From DAOTWC01 sp048499435 (lineage in GTDB: Bacteria; Chloroflexota; Anaerolineae; Aggregatilineales; Phototrophicaceae): 64,000 bases of DNA. Below the pieces are notes generated by a model. The model searched no databases. It worked only from the letters and a program-made list of their open reading frames with translations, and had not been told where the DNA came from. The position numbers and the translations under genes were made by a program. Below are positions 26,821 to 34,804 of this stretch, one piece after another (the first letter of the stretch is position 1; the number at the start of each line of letters is the position of its first letter). The stretch is from assembly GCA_048499435.1 (NCBI GenBank), contig JASNZW010000001.1, positions 930,001-994,000 of the forward strand, read 5' to 3'.

Positions 26821-27954
26821 CTACTCAGCGGCGGCGGGCGTCAGCGGCGGCAGAATAGCGAATGTGTCCATGATCTGCGCCAGCTCCGGCTGGGCGGCGC
26901 GGCCAGCGTCGGTCGTCAGGTCCACGCTGCTGCCCAGGAAGCGCAGGTTGGCGCTGTGCAGCGCGCCGTCGGCCCCGTTGAGCAGTACCGCCAGCCCGCT
27001 CTGCGCCTCGCCGTCAGCGTCCGTGAAGCCGTAGGCAACGGCGAAGCCGTCGCCGCCCGCGCGGCTGACCGGCGTCACATTCAGCACTGTCGCGCCGGGG
27101 CGCGCCGCCTCAGCCCAGGCGCGGGCCGCGTCGGCGTCGGCCACGCTGACGCCGGCCTGCGCCTCAACGCGCAGCACCTCGCCGGCGGGGCCGCTGACGC
27201 TGGCGGGGCGGCCAGCGGCGGAGTCCGCCACGGTCCAGGTCTTGGGGAAGCGCACAATGTGGTTGTACACCGTGTCGTGGTAGGCGCTCCAGCCAAAGGG
27301 CGTGCCCGCGAACAGCTTGTTGGGCACAATGGAGGCGGCCACACCGTTGAGGACGAAGCGCAGCGCCTCGGTGGCGTTGTCGGGCGTGACCACGCGCACC
27401 GAATACAGCCACTCGCCATCGGTCCAGGCGAGCTGGCGCGCGACATACTGCATGTTCTGCGCCGTGAGGGCGAAGTCCATCTGGAGCTTGCCGTCCTCAG
27501 TCCGAACACGGCTGCCGGTTTCGCGCCAACTGCTGTAATTGGACCAACTGCTGCCCAGCGCGGCCTGCGTGTAGCGCGCGTCCACGTCGTCCAGCGTGAG
27601 CGGCGCGTCGCGCAGCAGCGTTTCGACATCCACCTGAATAACGCTCTGCGCGCCAGGGTTGGTGAAGGTCGAGCGGGCGTTGGTGTCGGTGCTTTCGGGC
27701 TGCGACGCGGGCCAGCCGGTGGGCTGGGCCACGCTGTACAGGCCGCTGGGGTGCAGGTAGACGTTATCAAACGTAATAGCGGCGGTGTCGGGCGGCGGCG
27801 GGAATGTGGGAACCGGAACCTGGGTAGGCTGCACACTGGACTGTGTCGTCGTGCTGCGGCCCATCGTGGGCAGCACGACGCTGAGGGCCATCACGGCGGC
27901 CATGATGATACCAAAGGCCACGGTCAGGCGCTTCATGGTGTTTGAGGTTTGCAT
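26821..27954 (-). CDS. membrane-anchored extracytoplasmic protein, unknown family
   Basis: A 377-aa protein. A signal anchor (MKRLTVAFGIIMAAVMALSVVLPT) is followed by a Thr/Gln/Pro linker. Two similar globular stretches then seem present: LHPSGLYSVAQPTGWPASQP and VYNHIVRFPKTWTVADS both look like the start of a PsbP/DUF1795-type beta domain, and each ends with an error- or deviation-like pattern (EALRFVLNGVAASIV; ELAQIMDTFAIL). The start at ATG 27954 has only a distant GGAG; ATG 27936 is an alternative. There is no Cys lipobox. It stands at the edge of the CRISPR island. The function is unknown. Confidence 0.65.
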   Translation of the reverse strand: MQTSNTMKRLTVAFGIIMAAVMALSVVLPTMGRSTTTQSSVQPTQVPVPTFPPPPDTAAITFDNVYLHPSGLYSVAQPTGWPASQPESTDTNARSTFTNPGAQSVIQVDVETLLRDAPLTLDDVDARYTQAALGSSWSNYSSWRETGSRVRTEDGKLQMDFALTAQNMQYVARQLAWTDGEWLYSVRVVTPDNATEALRFVLNGVAASIVPNKLFAGTPFGWSAYHDTVYNHIVRFPKTWTVADSAAGRPASVSGPAGEVLRVEAQAGVSVADADAARAWAEAARPGATVLNVTPVSRAGGDGFAVAYGFTDADGEAQSGLAVLLNGADGALHSANLRFLGSSVDLTTDAGRAAQPELAQIMDTFAILPPLTPAAAE

Positions 27955-28179
27955 GGGGCGGGCGCTCCGTTCGAGAGGCGGCGACAAAACGGCAGTATCA
28001 TAGCGCAAAAGCCCGCCCGTGTTAAGCCTGCGCCTGCGCTGGCGTCAAAGGCGGCGCCAGCGATAAGCCGGGCACATTTGGGCGCGGCCAGGCACGCCGG
28101 CGAAGCGGCTGCCGCGGCAGGCGTACAGGTTGAGGTACGGGCCTTCGCCGCCGCGCGAACCTCATTCGAGAGCTTTTGG

Positions 28180-28347
28180 TTATGTGATGAGGTGAAGCAG
28201 GAGGCCGCAACTGCAGCTAACGAAAAAGATGAAGACACAGCCCAACGGCGTTACGTCACACCCAGGGCCAGAGCCTTCCTCATCGTCGTCGTCGTCGCAA
28301 TCTTCGATAAGCCAGTAGGGGTCGTCAAGCCAGTCGTCGTAATCCAT
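28180..28347 (-). CDS. small acidic membrane-like protein, 55 aa
   Basis: A short frame beginning MDYDDWLDDPYWLIEDCDDDDDEE in two parts: an Asp/Trp/Tyr-rich head, MDYDDWLDDPYWLIEDC, then a run of Asp and Glu, and a Cys-containing hydrophobic tail (VFIFFVSCSCGLLLHLIT). GGGGAA lies a few bases upstream of the ATG. A single membrane helix with an acidic cytoplasmic or exposed head is plausible. It is the only convincing frame between the secreted-protein gene and the CRISPR array, 124 bases from the last repeat. No family is recognised. Confidence 0.4.
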   Translation of the reverse strand: MDYDDWLDDPYWLIEDCDDDDDEEGSGPGCDVTPLGCVFIFFVSCSCGLLLHLIT

Positions 28348-28470
28348 GTTCTTCCCCGTTGACGCGGGAGTGTCGCGCCAACCGCACACAGCCCAGAACA
28401 ACGGACACCAGTCGCCTTGAAAAACACAGGCGCGTGCCAGCCAGCCAACAAAGCAGCCAGCGCGCACACG

Positions 28471-29745
28471 ATCTCAGTCCCCCGAAGGGGGCAGCCAAGG
28501 CCGCAATGTAATCAAGCTCGTCCCGGACGCGCAGTCCCGCGTGGTTTCAGTCCCCCGAAGGGGGCAGCCAAGGCTGCAATTAGGGCATTTGCCCGACAAA
28601 TCAAGTTCTACTATGTTTCAGTCCCCCGAAGGGGGCAGCCAAGGCTGCAATTCGAGGGGCTGGTCTACCCGGAATTCGACCGGGAACGGTTTCAGTCCCC
28701 CGAAGGGGGCAGCCAAGGCTGCAATTCCGAACCCTGCTACGCGATATACAAGGTTCGAAGGTTTCAGTCCCCCGAAGGGGGCAGCCAAGGCTGCAATCAC
28801 TGGTCGTAGGTTCTTCCGGCGCCGCGCGGCGAGTTTCAGTCCCCCGAAGGGGGCAGCCAAGGCTGCAATCGTGTCGACATTTTAGTGCTGTCGCTCGAGG
28901 TTGGGTTTCAGTCCCCCGAAGGGGGCAGCCAAGGCTGCAATCGTGTTGCGCCGCTCCGCCCCGTGCGGTGGAGCAACGTTTCAGTCCCCCGAAGGGGGCA
29001 GCCAAGGCTGCAATCCCGGAGCCACACAAAGCGTGTGGCCTACGTTCTTGTTTCAGTCCCCCGAAGGGGGCAGCCAAGGCTGCAATGTTCGAGGACGAGG
29101 ACGATGACGACGATTTCGTACTCCGTTTCAGTCCCCCGAAGGGGGCAGCCAAGGCTGCAATCAGAGAAGTTGGCTGAATACCGCGCGCGCACCGGTCGGT
29201 TTCAGTCCCCCGAAGGGGGCAGCCAAGGCTGCAATCGGAGGTCGAGGCCTCCGTCCGGCACGCCGAAAGCGTTTCAGTCCCCCGAAGGGGGCAGCCAAGG
29301 CTGCAATCCATCGTCCGCGCAATGGCGGAAAAAAGGAAAAACGTTTCAGTCCCCCGAAGGGGGCAGCCAAGGCTGCAATGAGGCGCGGCGGACGAAGCCG
29401 TGAACGCCTTCATCGGTTTCAGTCCCCCGAAGGGGGCAGCCAAGGCTGCAATCGACGTTGACCGTGCCTGCGGCCACCTCGTTAATGGGCGTTTCAGTCC
29501 CCCGAAGGGGGCAGCCAAGGCTGCAATATTGTCAAGACAACGCACAAGACGACCACGACCTGGGTTTCAGTCCCCCGAAGGGGGCAGCCAAGGCTGCAAT
29601 CCTGTTCCGCGTGAACTGGCTCGTGTATGCCTCCGTTTCAGTCCCCCGAAGGGGGCAGCCAAGGCTGCAATGTAGCCAAGCGTGAACTCGGTGACGGCGT
29701 TGGCTTGAGTTTCAGTCCCCCGAAGGGGGCAGCCAAGGCTGCAAT
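28471..29745 (-). CRISPR. type III CRISPR array, 18 repeats and 17 spacers
   Basis: Eighteen 37-base repeats begin at 28471, 28544, 28615, 28689, 28761, 28833, 28905, 28978, 29050, 29125, 29199, 29271, 29343, 29416, 29491, 29564, 29635 and 29709. On the plus strand each starts GTTTCAGTCCCCCGAAG and ends AGCCAAGGCTGCAAT; spacers are 34-38 bases. Seventeen repeats are identical by eye. The first (28471) has three changes, which marks it as the old, leader-distal end. Read on the minus strand the repeat ends ACTGAAAC, the typical eight-base crRNA tag of type III systems. The array therefore runs right to left, with the leader to the right of 29745. The repeat contains two short hairpins (CCCCC-GAA-GGGGG and GCAGCC-AA-GGCTGC). 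Confidence 0.97.
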
Positions 29746-29971
29746 CGTGCCCAAAAAACAGGCACTCAACCATCTCCACTATAGCACCACCTGCTAAAAA
29801 ACGCAATTAAGGCCCTTTCTGCGCGTCGTTTTTCGGCCCCTGCGGCTGTTTTATGGCGAACAAATGAGCGCTTCCTGGAGCATCGGTTTTCTGCGCCAAA
29901 ACCGAGGGAGTTTCGCAAACTGCACATAACGGTCCATAGAAGGTCACAGCAGGTTTCAAAGGCTTATAACG
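29709..29971 (-). repeat. leader-repeat unit A (263 bp), direct duplicate of 39485-39747
   Basis: The leader-proximal repeat (29709-29745) plus about 226 bases of leader are repeated 9776 bases away in the same orientation. The repeats are identical and the leaders differ at roughly 17 positions by eye, with small compensating indels so that both units are 263 bases. Similarity stops sharply after GGCTTATAACG. Confidence 0.92.
29746..29971 (-). promoter_or_regulatory. CRISPR leader A with pre-crRNA promoter
   Basis: This gene-free stretch adjoins the newest repeat. On the minus strand it holds TTGCGT (complement of 29801-29806), a 17-base spacer and TATAGT (complement of 29778-29783), which would start transcription about 25 bases before the first repeat. 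Conservation with leader B is highest in the ~120 bases nearest the repeat, as expected for a functional leader. Confidence 0.75.
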
Positions 29972-30080
29972 GGCCGGTATACCTATAAGCCGCTAATCGT
30001 CTGACCACTTAGCGAACGCTAAAGTTTGTTCTTGTTACAACGATTTTCGGAAACGGCTCAAAAAAGGGCAGCCGGCGCGG
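29972..30080. promoter_or_regulatory. gap between csx15 and leader A, with a 14-base palindrome
   Basis: The gap holds no gene. TTAGCGAACGCTAA at 30009-30022 has perfect six-base arms around a two-base centre, the size and symmetry of a dimeric helix-turn-helix operator. It lies upstream of leader A in the direction of array transcription. A link to the CARF-LuxR regulator encoded nearby is only a suggestion. Confidence 0.4.
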
Positions 30081-30461
30081 TCAGCGGATGCTGCGCGCCG
30101 CTGCCCGCACCTGTTCCAGGTTGACAATTTCTGCTACTTCGTACTCGGTCACCAGCGCGCCGGGCACTGGGCGCAGGCGCGCGACAGCCGGGAAATGGCC
30201 GATGCGCCCGTGCAGCTCGGCTAGCAGCACGGCGGTGATAAAGTTGAGCGACGGCGGCACGATCAGCCAGGGGGTGCTTTGCCAGTCGGCGGGCGTGACA
30301 TTCAACCCGCCGACGAGCGCGCGCGTCTGGGCCACAAAGTCGCTGTCAAGGTCGAAGTGGACTTTGACGGCGGTCACGGTCTGGGGCGGCGCGCCGGCCA
30401 GCGCGGCGATCTGGTCAAGCTGGGCCGGCGTGAGGGGGTGGGAGAAGTTGAGGATGTGCAT
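30081..30461 (-). CDS. csx15: CRISPR-associated protein Csx15
   Basis: A 126-aa protein matching the Csx15 family: it opens MHILNFSHPLTPAQLDQI, has a central segment around PADWQSTPWLIVPPSLNFI, and closes with LLAELHGRIGHFPAVARLRP and a C-terminal EVAEIVNLEQVRAAAR helix. Csx15 is found with type III systems and is thought to handle the cyclic oligoadenylate second messenger (binding or degrading it), though I cannot assign the chemistry from sequence. AAGGA lies about ten bases upstream of the ATG. It is the last gene of the cas cluster, set apart from the CARF genes by an 85-base gap holding a hairpin. Confidence 0.82.
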   Translation of the reverse strand: MHILNFSHPLTPAQLDQIAALAGAPPQTVTAVKVHFDLDSDFVAQTRALVGGLNVTPADWQSTPWLIVPPSLNFITAVLLAELHGRIGHFPAVARLRPVPGALVTEYEVAEIVNLEQVRAAARSIR

Positions 30462-30484
30462 TTATGGGTGTCCTTGTAGCTGAC

Positions 30485-30544
30485 CTCACCCCCTGCCCCC
30501 TCTCCATTGGGAGAGGGGGTCCCGCGTCAGCGGGGCAAGGTGAG
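30485..30544. repeat. palindromic GC-rich intergenic element
   Basis: Outer arms CTCACC (30485-30490) and GGTGAG (30539-30544) enclose a ten-base perfect stem, CCCCCTCTCC (30496-30505) with GGAGAGGGGG (30510-30519), and a second small stem in TCCCGCGTCAGCGGGG. It looks like a dispersed REP-type element and sits between csx15 and the CARF genes. The hairpin could reduce read-through into csx15. Confidence 0.6.
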
Positions 30545-30546
30545 AG

Positions 30547-31680
30547 TTAGTGGCTCATAAACTGCTGGTTAAGCTGGTCAGCGGCCCAGGTAAGCTGGTC
30601 GTTGCCGGTGGCAGCGGTAAGGATTTCAAAGCGCGCCCCGAAGTCCCGGTTTCCGTACAGGCCCACCAGCTTATTCTCGTACACATAGAAGCCGACGCCG
30701 GCGCTGAGCCTGCCCAGAATCGCCCGCTGGCCGTGATAGGGCAGCGAGTGCGCCGTCTTAATCCAGGGAACCTCGCTGCACACTTTGGTGACATACGCTT
30801 TGAAGCCGTCAGGATAGTGGTCATCGCGGAAGTGCGGCGGCTGTTTTTGTTCAGGTGTCACAGGGGTTAACTCGCGTGCGCGCGGGAAGCGCAACCGGAA
30901 ACCGGTAAGGAATATCTGCCCGACAGCCCCCAGCGCAAACAGACTCTCGCCGTTCACTTTGACTTCTTCCAGCAGAACCCGGACGCGGTCATCCAGCGTG
31001 CCCACTTCGGACAGCGTCAGTGTAGCTTTGTTCTCGAACGCTGCCAGCAAATCTGCATTCTGCCCCAGCAAATCATAGTTGAAAGTAATGGGCATGGGCG
31101 GGAAGTCAATGATTTCTGAAAATCGTTCGTGACGGTACAGCACCGGAATCTCAAGCGCCTGACCAAACACAACCGCGATAGCGATCTGGGCTTTATAACC
31201 GCCGGTGGCATCAATCACCATGGCATCGGCTGTGAACTGATTCACCAGCGTACCCAGTTCACGTACCAGGTTGCGCAGGCCATAGACTTTGAATTCTTTA
31301 GGATTGCCGTCCTGCAGCGCTTCGATCACGTGAACTTGCGCAGACCTCAGCCCTGCAATCCCCCGCTCGATAATGTAAGTTTCCAGTACGTCGCCAGTGC
31401 GTCTACCGTCTTCGGTGTCGGATACAAAAAAGTGGATGTGCTCCAGCGCAATCCTCTGCCGTTTGACCGCCTCAGCAATTGAGTTGATTTCTGCGCCGCA
31501 GACACGGGCATCAGGCGGAATTTCGGCCAGCGCCTTTGCTAACTGGCCCCAGTTCTTTTCCTGGTAAAACCCCTTCAGCAGGGCATGTGTCTTTTCTGTG
31601 ACACCGTTCGATGCGCGAAAATCGCCATTAATGTTTGAAAACAGGCTTGTTCCCACCGTGCTGACAAGGCGATTGCGCAT
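30547..31680 (-). CDS. CARF-domain effector with RelE-like C-terminus
   Basis: A 377-aa protein of the APE2256-type CARF family of type III CRISPR ancillary proteins. The CARF Rossmann domain (about 1-200) shows STVGTSL at the first ligand loop, HFFVSDTEDG, and VIDATGGYKAQ at the second loop, ending LYRHERFSEIIDFPPMP. A helical linker (205-275) leads to a C-terminal domain (about 285-362): LPYHGQRAILGRL, GVGFYVYENKLVGLYGNRDFGARFEIL, a strand order reminiscent of RelE/ParE toxins. No HEPN R-x4-6-H motif is seen. The likely role is a ribonuclease switched on by cyclic oligoadenylate. It follows the CARF-LuxR gene after six bases. Confidence 0.75.
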   Translation of the reverse strand: MRNRLVSTVGTSLFSNINGDFRASNGVTEKTHALLKGFYQEKNWGQLAKALAEIPPDARVCGAEINSIAEAVKRQRIALEHIHFFVSDTEDGRRTGDVLETYIIERGIAGLRSAQVHVIEALQDGNPKEFKVYGLRNLVRELGTLVNQFTADAMVIDATGGYKAQIAIAVVFGQALEIPVLYRHERFSEIIDFPPMPITFNYDLLGQNADLLAAFENKATLTLSEVGTLDDRVRVLLEEVKVNGESLFALGAVGQIFLTGFRLRFPRARELTPVTPEQKQPPHFRDDHYPDGFKAYVTKVCSEVPWIKTAHSLPYHGQRAILGRLSAGVGFYVYENKLVGLYGNRDFGARFEILTAATGNDQLTWAADQLNQQFMSH

Positions 31681-31686
31681 TTCCCC

Positions 31687-32490
31687 TCACCCTCCTCGCA
31701 GGATATCCAGCAAAGCGATCCGCTTGTCGCTGACCGTCTCGCCAAAGTCAAAGTAGATATCGAACTTCTGGTAGATCGACGTAAGGTGCGTCTCGATGGT
31801 CTTGACCGACTTGTGCCCGCGCGCGGCCAGCTCTTTGTTCGAGGCATACGGGTTGCGCCACAGCAGATCGGCCACTTCGCGCTCAGCCGGCGACAGCTTG
31901 TCCAGAAAAGCGGCGGCCGGGCTGGGCGACTGCGCCAGCAGTTGTTCGATGCCAATCCCAGGGGCGATGCGGGCCGGGCGCAGCGGCAGCTCGACAAGCT
32001 GCACCTGGTCGCGCAGGCCCGGCGGCGTGTGGAACTGGCCCGGCTGCGCCAGCATGGCTTCTGGCGACAGCACCGTCCACACACGGTCGCGCGGCGGCTC
32101 AAAGAGCAGGCTGGCGGCGAGCATGGCGTAGATGCTCATGGCCTTGCGCCCGCCAGCCAGCATCAGATGGACGCGCCAGCCGTCGCGCCGGTAATCGTGG
32201 AGCACTTCCAGCACCCCACGATGATAGGCTTCCGCCGCCAGTTGGTCGCTGATGTCGAACAGCGGCGCGCCGTCCGCGCGCGTGATCTCGTGAAAGCGCA
32301 CCGACAGGTCCGGGTAATCGCAGGCGCACGCGCTGCGCAGCGCAGCGTAGGCGTCCGCGATACCGGAGGCGGTCGGCTCAGTGTGGAGCACGGCCAGCGC
32401 GCCATAGTGGAAGCGCTCGCGCAGCAGGTCGAAGGCGACGGTGATCGCTTCCGGGCGCTGCCCCAGCGTGGCGACGTAGACGGTGGACAT
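31687..32490 (-). CDS. CARF-LuxR fusion: putative cyclic-oligoadenylate-responsive regulator
   Basis: A 267-aa protein. Residues 1-170 form a CARF domain of the NE0113-like type: STVYVATLGQRPEAITVAFDLL, VLHTEPTASGI, and the ligand loop LAGGRKAMSIYAM (111-123). Residues about 198-244 are a LuxR/GerE-type helix-turn-helix: LSPAEREVADLLW, NKELAARGHKSVKTIETHLT, SIYQKFDI. No nuclease motif is visible. The simplest reading is a transcription factor whose DNA binding responds to the type III second messenger. It starts three bases after cmr6 ends and is probably translationally coupled. Ring-nuclease activity of the CARF part is an alternative or additional role. Confidence 0.8.
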   Translation of the reverse strand: MSTVYVATLGQRPEAITVAFDLLRERFHYGALAVLHTEPTASGIADAYAALRSACACDYPDLSVRFHEITRADGAPLFDISDQLAAEAYHRGVLEVLHDYRRDGWRVHLMLAGGRKAMSIYAMLAASLLFEPPRDRVWTVLSPEAMLAQPGQFHTPPGLRDQVQLVELPLRPARIAPGIGIEQLLAQSPSPAAAFLDKLSPAEREVADLLWRNPYASNKELAARGHKSVKTIETHLTSIYQKFDIYFDFGETVSDKRIALLDILRGG

Positions 32491-32493
32491 GGG

Positions 32494-33417
32494 TCAGCTC
32501 TGCTTGGGCGGCGGCATGAACACGCCGTAGCCGGCTGCGGTCTTTGCGCCGATACCCATCTCCTGCAGGCCTGCCCGCAGCCACTTGCGCGCCTGTTTGC
32601 GCGCTTCATCGCTGCCATTTTTGCGCAGACCAACAGCGAACGCGAACACCAGCCCCGCGTTCACTGTCAGGAATGTGACCGGGTTAGGCCCGTCCGCGTC
32701 ATTAGGCGGCTGCCCGCCGCTGCTGCGGTAGTATTTCGGGAAATGCGGCGTCATCACATCCAGCGTGAACAGCCTGCCCTCCCGCACGCCCGCTGGAACA
32801 TCGTACAACACCGCATCGTAGAACACGACCGATCCAGCCGCTGAGTCGTGGATGTCGTATTTCTGCTCAGTTGCCTGGCCAAAGACTTCGCGATACTGCG
32901 GCGCCTCGTTAACCTTGCTGTCAAGATGGCCGGAGATCAGCCGTTTGTCGAAATCTTCAACGCCATCCAGCGCGACCTTATGCTCAGCCGCCAGGGTCAG
33001 CAGCGCATAGCTGCGCGCCAGTCCTTTCAGCGCACTGCCGGGGATGTAAGGCAGGCCAGTCGTGTGATGCAGCGTGATGCCCATCTCCAGTGCGCCTTTG
33101 GCTCCCAGCCCGACAACCAGCTTCTCCCGCGCAATCATGGCAAAGCGGCTGCCGCCTTCGGTCATGGCGAACCAACGCTCGTACACGCCTGCGCAAACTT
33201 CTTTGACCGTCTGCGACTCAAATGTGATCTGGCTGACGATCTGCTTCAGCCAGACATCACGTTCGAGCGTGAATCTGTCGCCGGCAGTTGCCTCACGCGC
33301 GATAGCCTCATTTGACGAGAAGCGCGTCAGCAGCAGCCCGGCGTGCTCACACCTCCCGATTAACTGCGGTGCAGCAGCAGCCGTGTCTCTTGGGACGCAG
33401 TAAGTCAGGGGACTCAT
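32494..33417 (-). CDS. cmr6: type III-B effector subunit Cmr6
   Basis: A 307-aa RAMP protein. Cmr6 lies at the 3'-end side of the crRNA in the Cmr complex. Family marks are GLPYIPGSALKGLARSYA (RAMP strand with the insertion helix), a central SVVFYDAVLYDVP, LFTLDVMTPHFPKYYR, and the C-terminal glycine-rich loop GIGAKTAAGYG. The start at 33417 overlaps the stop of cmr5 as ATGA; the frame is open further upstream, but that stretch is the cmr5 coding sequence read out of frame. Confidence 0.9.
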   Translation of the reverse strand: MSPLTYCVPRDTAAAAPQLIGRCEHAGLLLTRFSSNEAIAREATAGDRFTLERDVWLKQIVSQITFESQTVKEVCAGVYERWFAMTEGGSRFAMIAREKLVVGLGAKGALEMGITLHHTTGLPYIPGSALKGLARSYALLTLAAEHKVALDGVEDFDKRLISGHLDSKVNEAPQYREVFGQATEQKYDIHDSAAGSVVFYDAVLYDVPAGVREGRLFTLDVMTPHFPKYYRSSGGQPPNDADGPNPVTFLTVNAGLVFAFAVGLRKNGSDEARKQARKWLRAGLQEMGIGAKTAAGYGVFMPPPKQS

Positions 33418-33803
33418 TCCTCGTCCGCCTTCCAGCCTTTGGCCTCCGCGAAGCGTTTGAGCCAGCCCAGGTAGGCCTGCGCTTCGGCGGCGGCCTGGCG
33501 GTACACGTCGCTGTCCTGCTCCAGCAGCCACCTGAAAGCTTCCCTGCCAAAGCCGAACTGCTCATCTGCGCCCAGCCACGCGCTGAGGTGGCTGTAAGCG
33601 GCATGGTGCTCGTTGTTGCTGCTGTCTCTGGCTTTCGCCAACAAAAAAGCGAGCGTCTGGCCCAGGCCGTCGGTCTGGATCATGGCGGGCAGGCCGCGCA
33701 CCAGCGAACCGTATTTGTTCTTGTAATCGCGCTTGTCGGTCTCCTCGACCTGTTTCCAGGCCAGCGCGGCGCGCCGCTGCTGTAGGGTCTGTTGGCTCGA
33801 CAT
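33414..33803 (-). CDS. cmr5: type III-B small subunit Cmr5
   Basis: A 129-aa all-helical protein. Cmr5 forms the inner filament of the Cmr complex beside the target RNA. The typical N-terminus is QQRRAALAWKQVEETDKRDYKNKYGSLVRGLPAMI in outline: RRAALAWKQV, KNKYGSLVRGLPAMIQTDGL and LAFLLAK, then HLSAWLG. ATG 33803 is chosen because GGAG lies nine bases upstream. It lies 15 bases after cmr4 and overlaps cmr6. Confidence 0.93.
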   Translation of the reverse strand: MSSQQTLQQRRAALAWKQVEETDKRDYKNKYGSLVRGLPAMIQTDGLGQTLAFLLAKARDSSNNEHHAAYSHLSAWLGADEQFGFGREAFRWLLEQDSDVYRQAAAEAQAYLGWLKRFAEAKGWKADEE

Positions 33804-33817
33804 CGTTATTTCTCCTC

Positions 33818-34777
33818 TCACGCCCAGCGCAGGGCGACCATGCCCTGGCCGGTGGTCTCATCGCCGCCAAGCTGAATGCGCTCTTTCAGGCCATCTTTCA
33901 CGATCTTGCTGACAACGCTCTTGATCTCACTTGAGCCGCGCCCGTCACCTGTTTTGCGCGCGTTTTGGAACATGATCGGGCTGACAAGCAGCGTATCCGA
34001 CGGCAGCGATTCCTGTGTCCACAGCCCGCTTCCATCTACTGTTTTGGTTGCCCGATCCAGTCGCACGCGGGTTGCGATCTCGGTGCTGCTGACGGTGAAA
34101 TCGCGGAAGTCGTCGTCAGGCAGGATAACCAGACTCGTCATGATTTTGCCGCGCCAGTAGGCGTAGGCGTCGCCATCGGGGAAGGCGTTCGTTGCCAGCC
34201 ACGCGGCGATAGCATCGGCGGCAGCGTCCGGCTTCGGCGCGAAGGTGAACTCCTCCAGCACAATTCTGCCGCTGGCGACGAGATCGCTCTGCTTTGTGAT
34301 CAGCGCGCTGCGCGATTCGAGTACAGGTATGGCCGGGAAATCGGATCTCAGCCGCGCCAGCCGGGCCAGCGCCGCCGGGCAGGTGGCGTAGGCGAAGACG
34401 CCCTTCAGCGCCCGCACCGGAAACAGCACGATGCGCGCATCGCCTACTGAGACGGCCCCGGCGAACAAACGCTTTTTCTTGACATCATCAGGGTCAGGTT
34501 CTTCTCCGCCGAAGATACGGTCAATAAAGTCTTCGATGTCATCCCGGCGCTCAATTCCTATGCTGTGAAGCTGGCTGTCATCCAACGACTCAAGCCTCGA
34601 TTGCGCCTGCGAGCGCAGCGCGCCCTTGACGCCGCTACCCTGCACCAGCGGAAACTGCGTGGCGCGTTCGCGCTGGATCGGCAGGTCAACGGCGCTGACG
34701 CTGCTGCCGGTGCCAGCGTGCAGCGACGACTCGGTGTACATGAACAGCAGGGCGTTAATCAGTTGTTGATCGCTCAT
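33818..34777 (-). CDS. cmr4: type III-B backbone RNase subunit Cmr4
   Basis: A 319-aa RAMP protein (Cas7-like) that repeats along the crRNA and cuts target RNA every six bases. The N-terminus is highly typical: LFMYTESSLHAGTGSSVSAVD, here split as LFMYTESSLHAG and SSVSAVDLPIQRERATQFP, with Asp31 in SAVDLPI at the position of the catalytic aspartate. GSGVKGALR, VFPVRALKGVF-like (LFPVRALKGVFAYAT) and the C-terminal GGDETTGQGMV glycine loop are present. AAAGGA is upstream of the ATG. Confidence 0.95.
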   Translation of the reverse strand: MSDQQLINALLFMYTESSLHAGTGSSVSAVDLPIQRERATQFPLVQGSGVKGALRSQAQSRLESLDDSQLHSIGIERRDDIEDFIDRIFGGEEPDPDDVKKKRLFAGAVSVGDARIVLFPVRALKGVFAYATCPAALARLARLRSDFPAIPVLESRSALITKQSDLVASGRIVLEEFTFAPKPDAAADAIAAWLATNAFPDGDAYAYWRGKIMTSLVILPDDDFRDFTVSSTEIATRVRLDRATKTVDGSGLWTQESLPSDTLLVSPIMFQNARKTGDGRGSSEIKSVVSKIVKDGLKERIQLGGDETTGQGMVALRWA

Positions 34778-34804
34778 GATGATTATGTCCTTTTAGCTTT
34801 TCGC

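Noticed and set aside
29087..29124. A spacer rich in GAC/GAG codon-like triplets that resembles the Asp-rich genes of this window
   Set aside because: No match of useful length to the DUF5666-like or rpsB acidic segments was found by eye, so there is no evidence of self-targeting.
28417..29685. Open frames running through the CRISPR array with peptides such as FQSPEGGSQGC or AALAAPFGGLK repeated
   Set aside because: They are translations of the 37-base repeat, which happens to lack stops; they are not proteins.
30547..31680. Annotation as a Csm6/Csx1 HEPN ribonuclease
   Set aside because: No R-x4-6-H motif is found in the C-terminal half, so only the CARF part is called with confidence.
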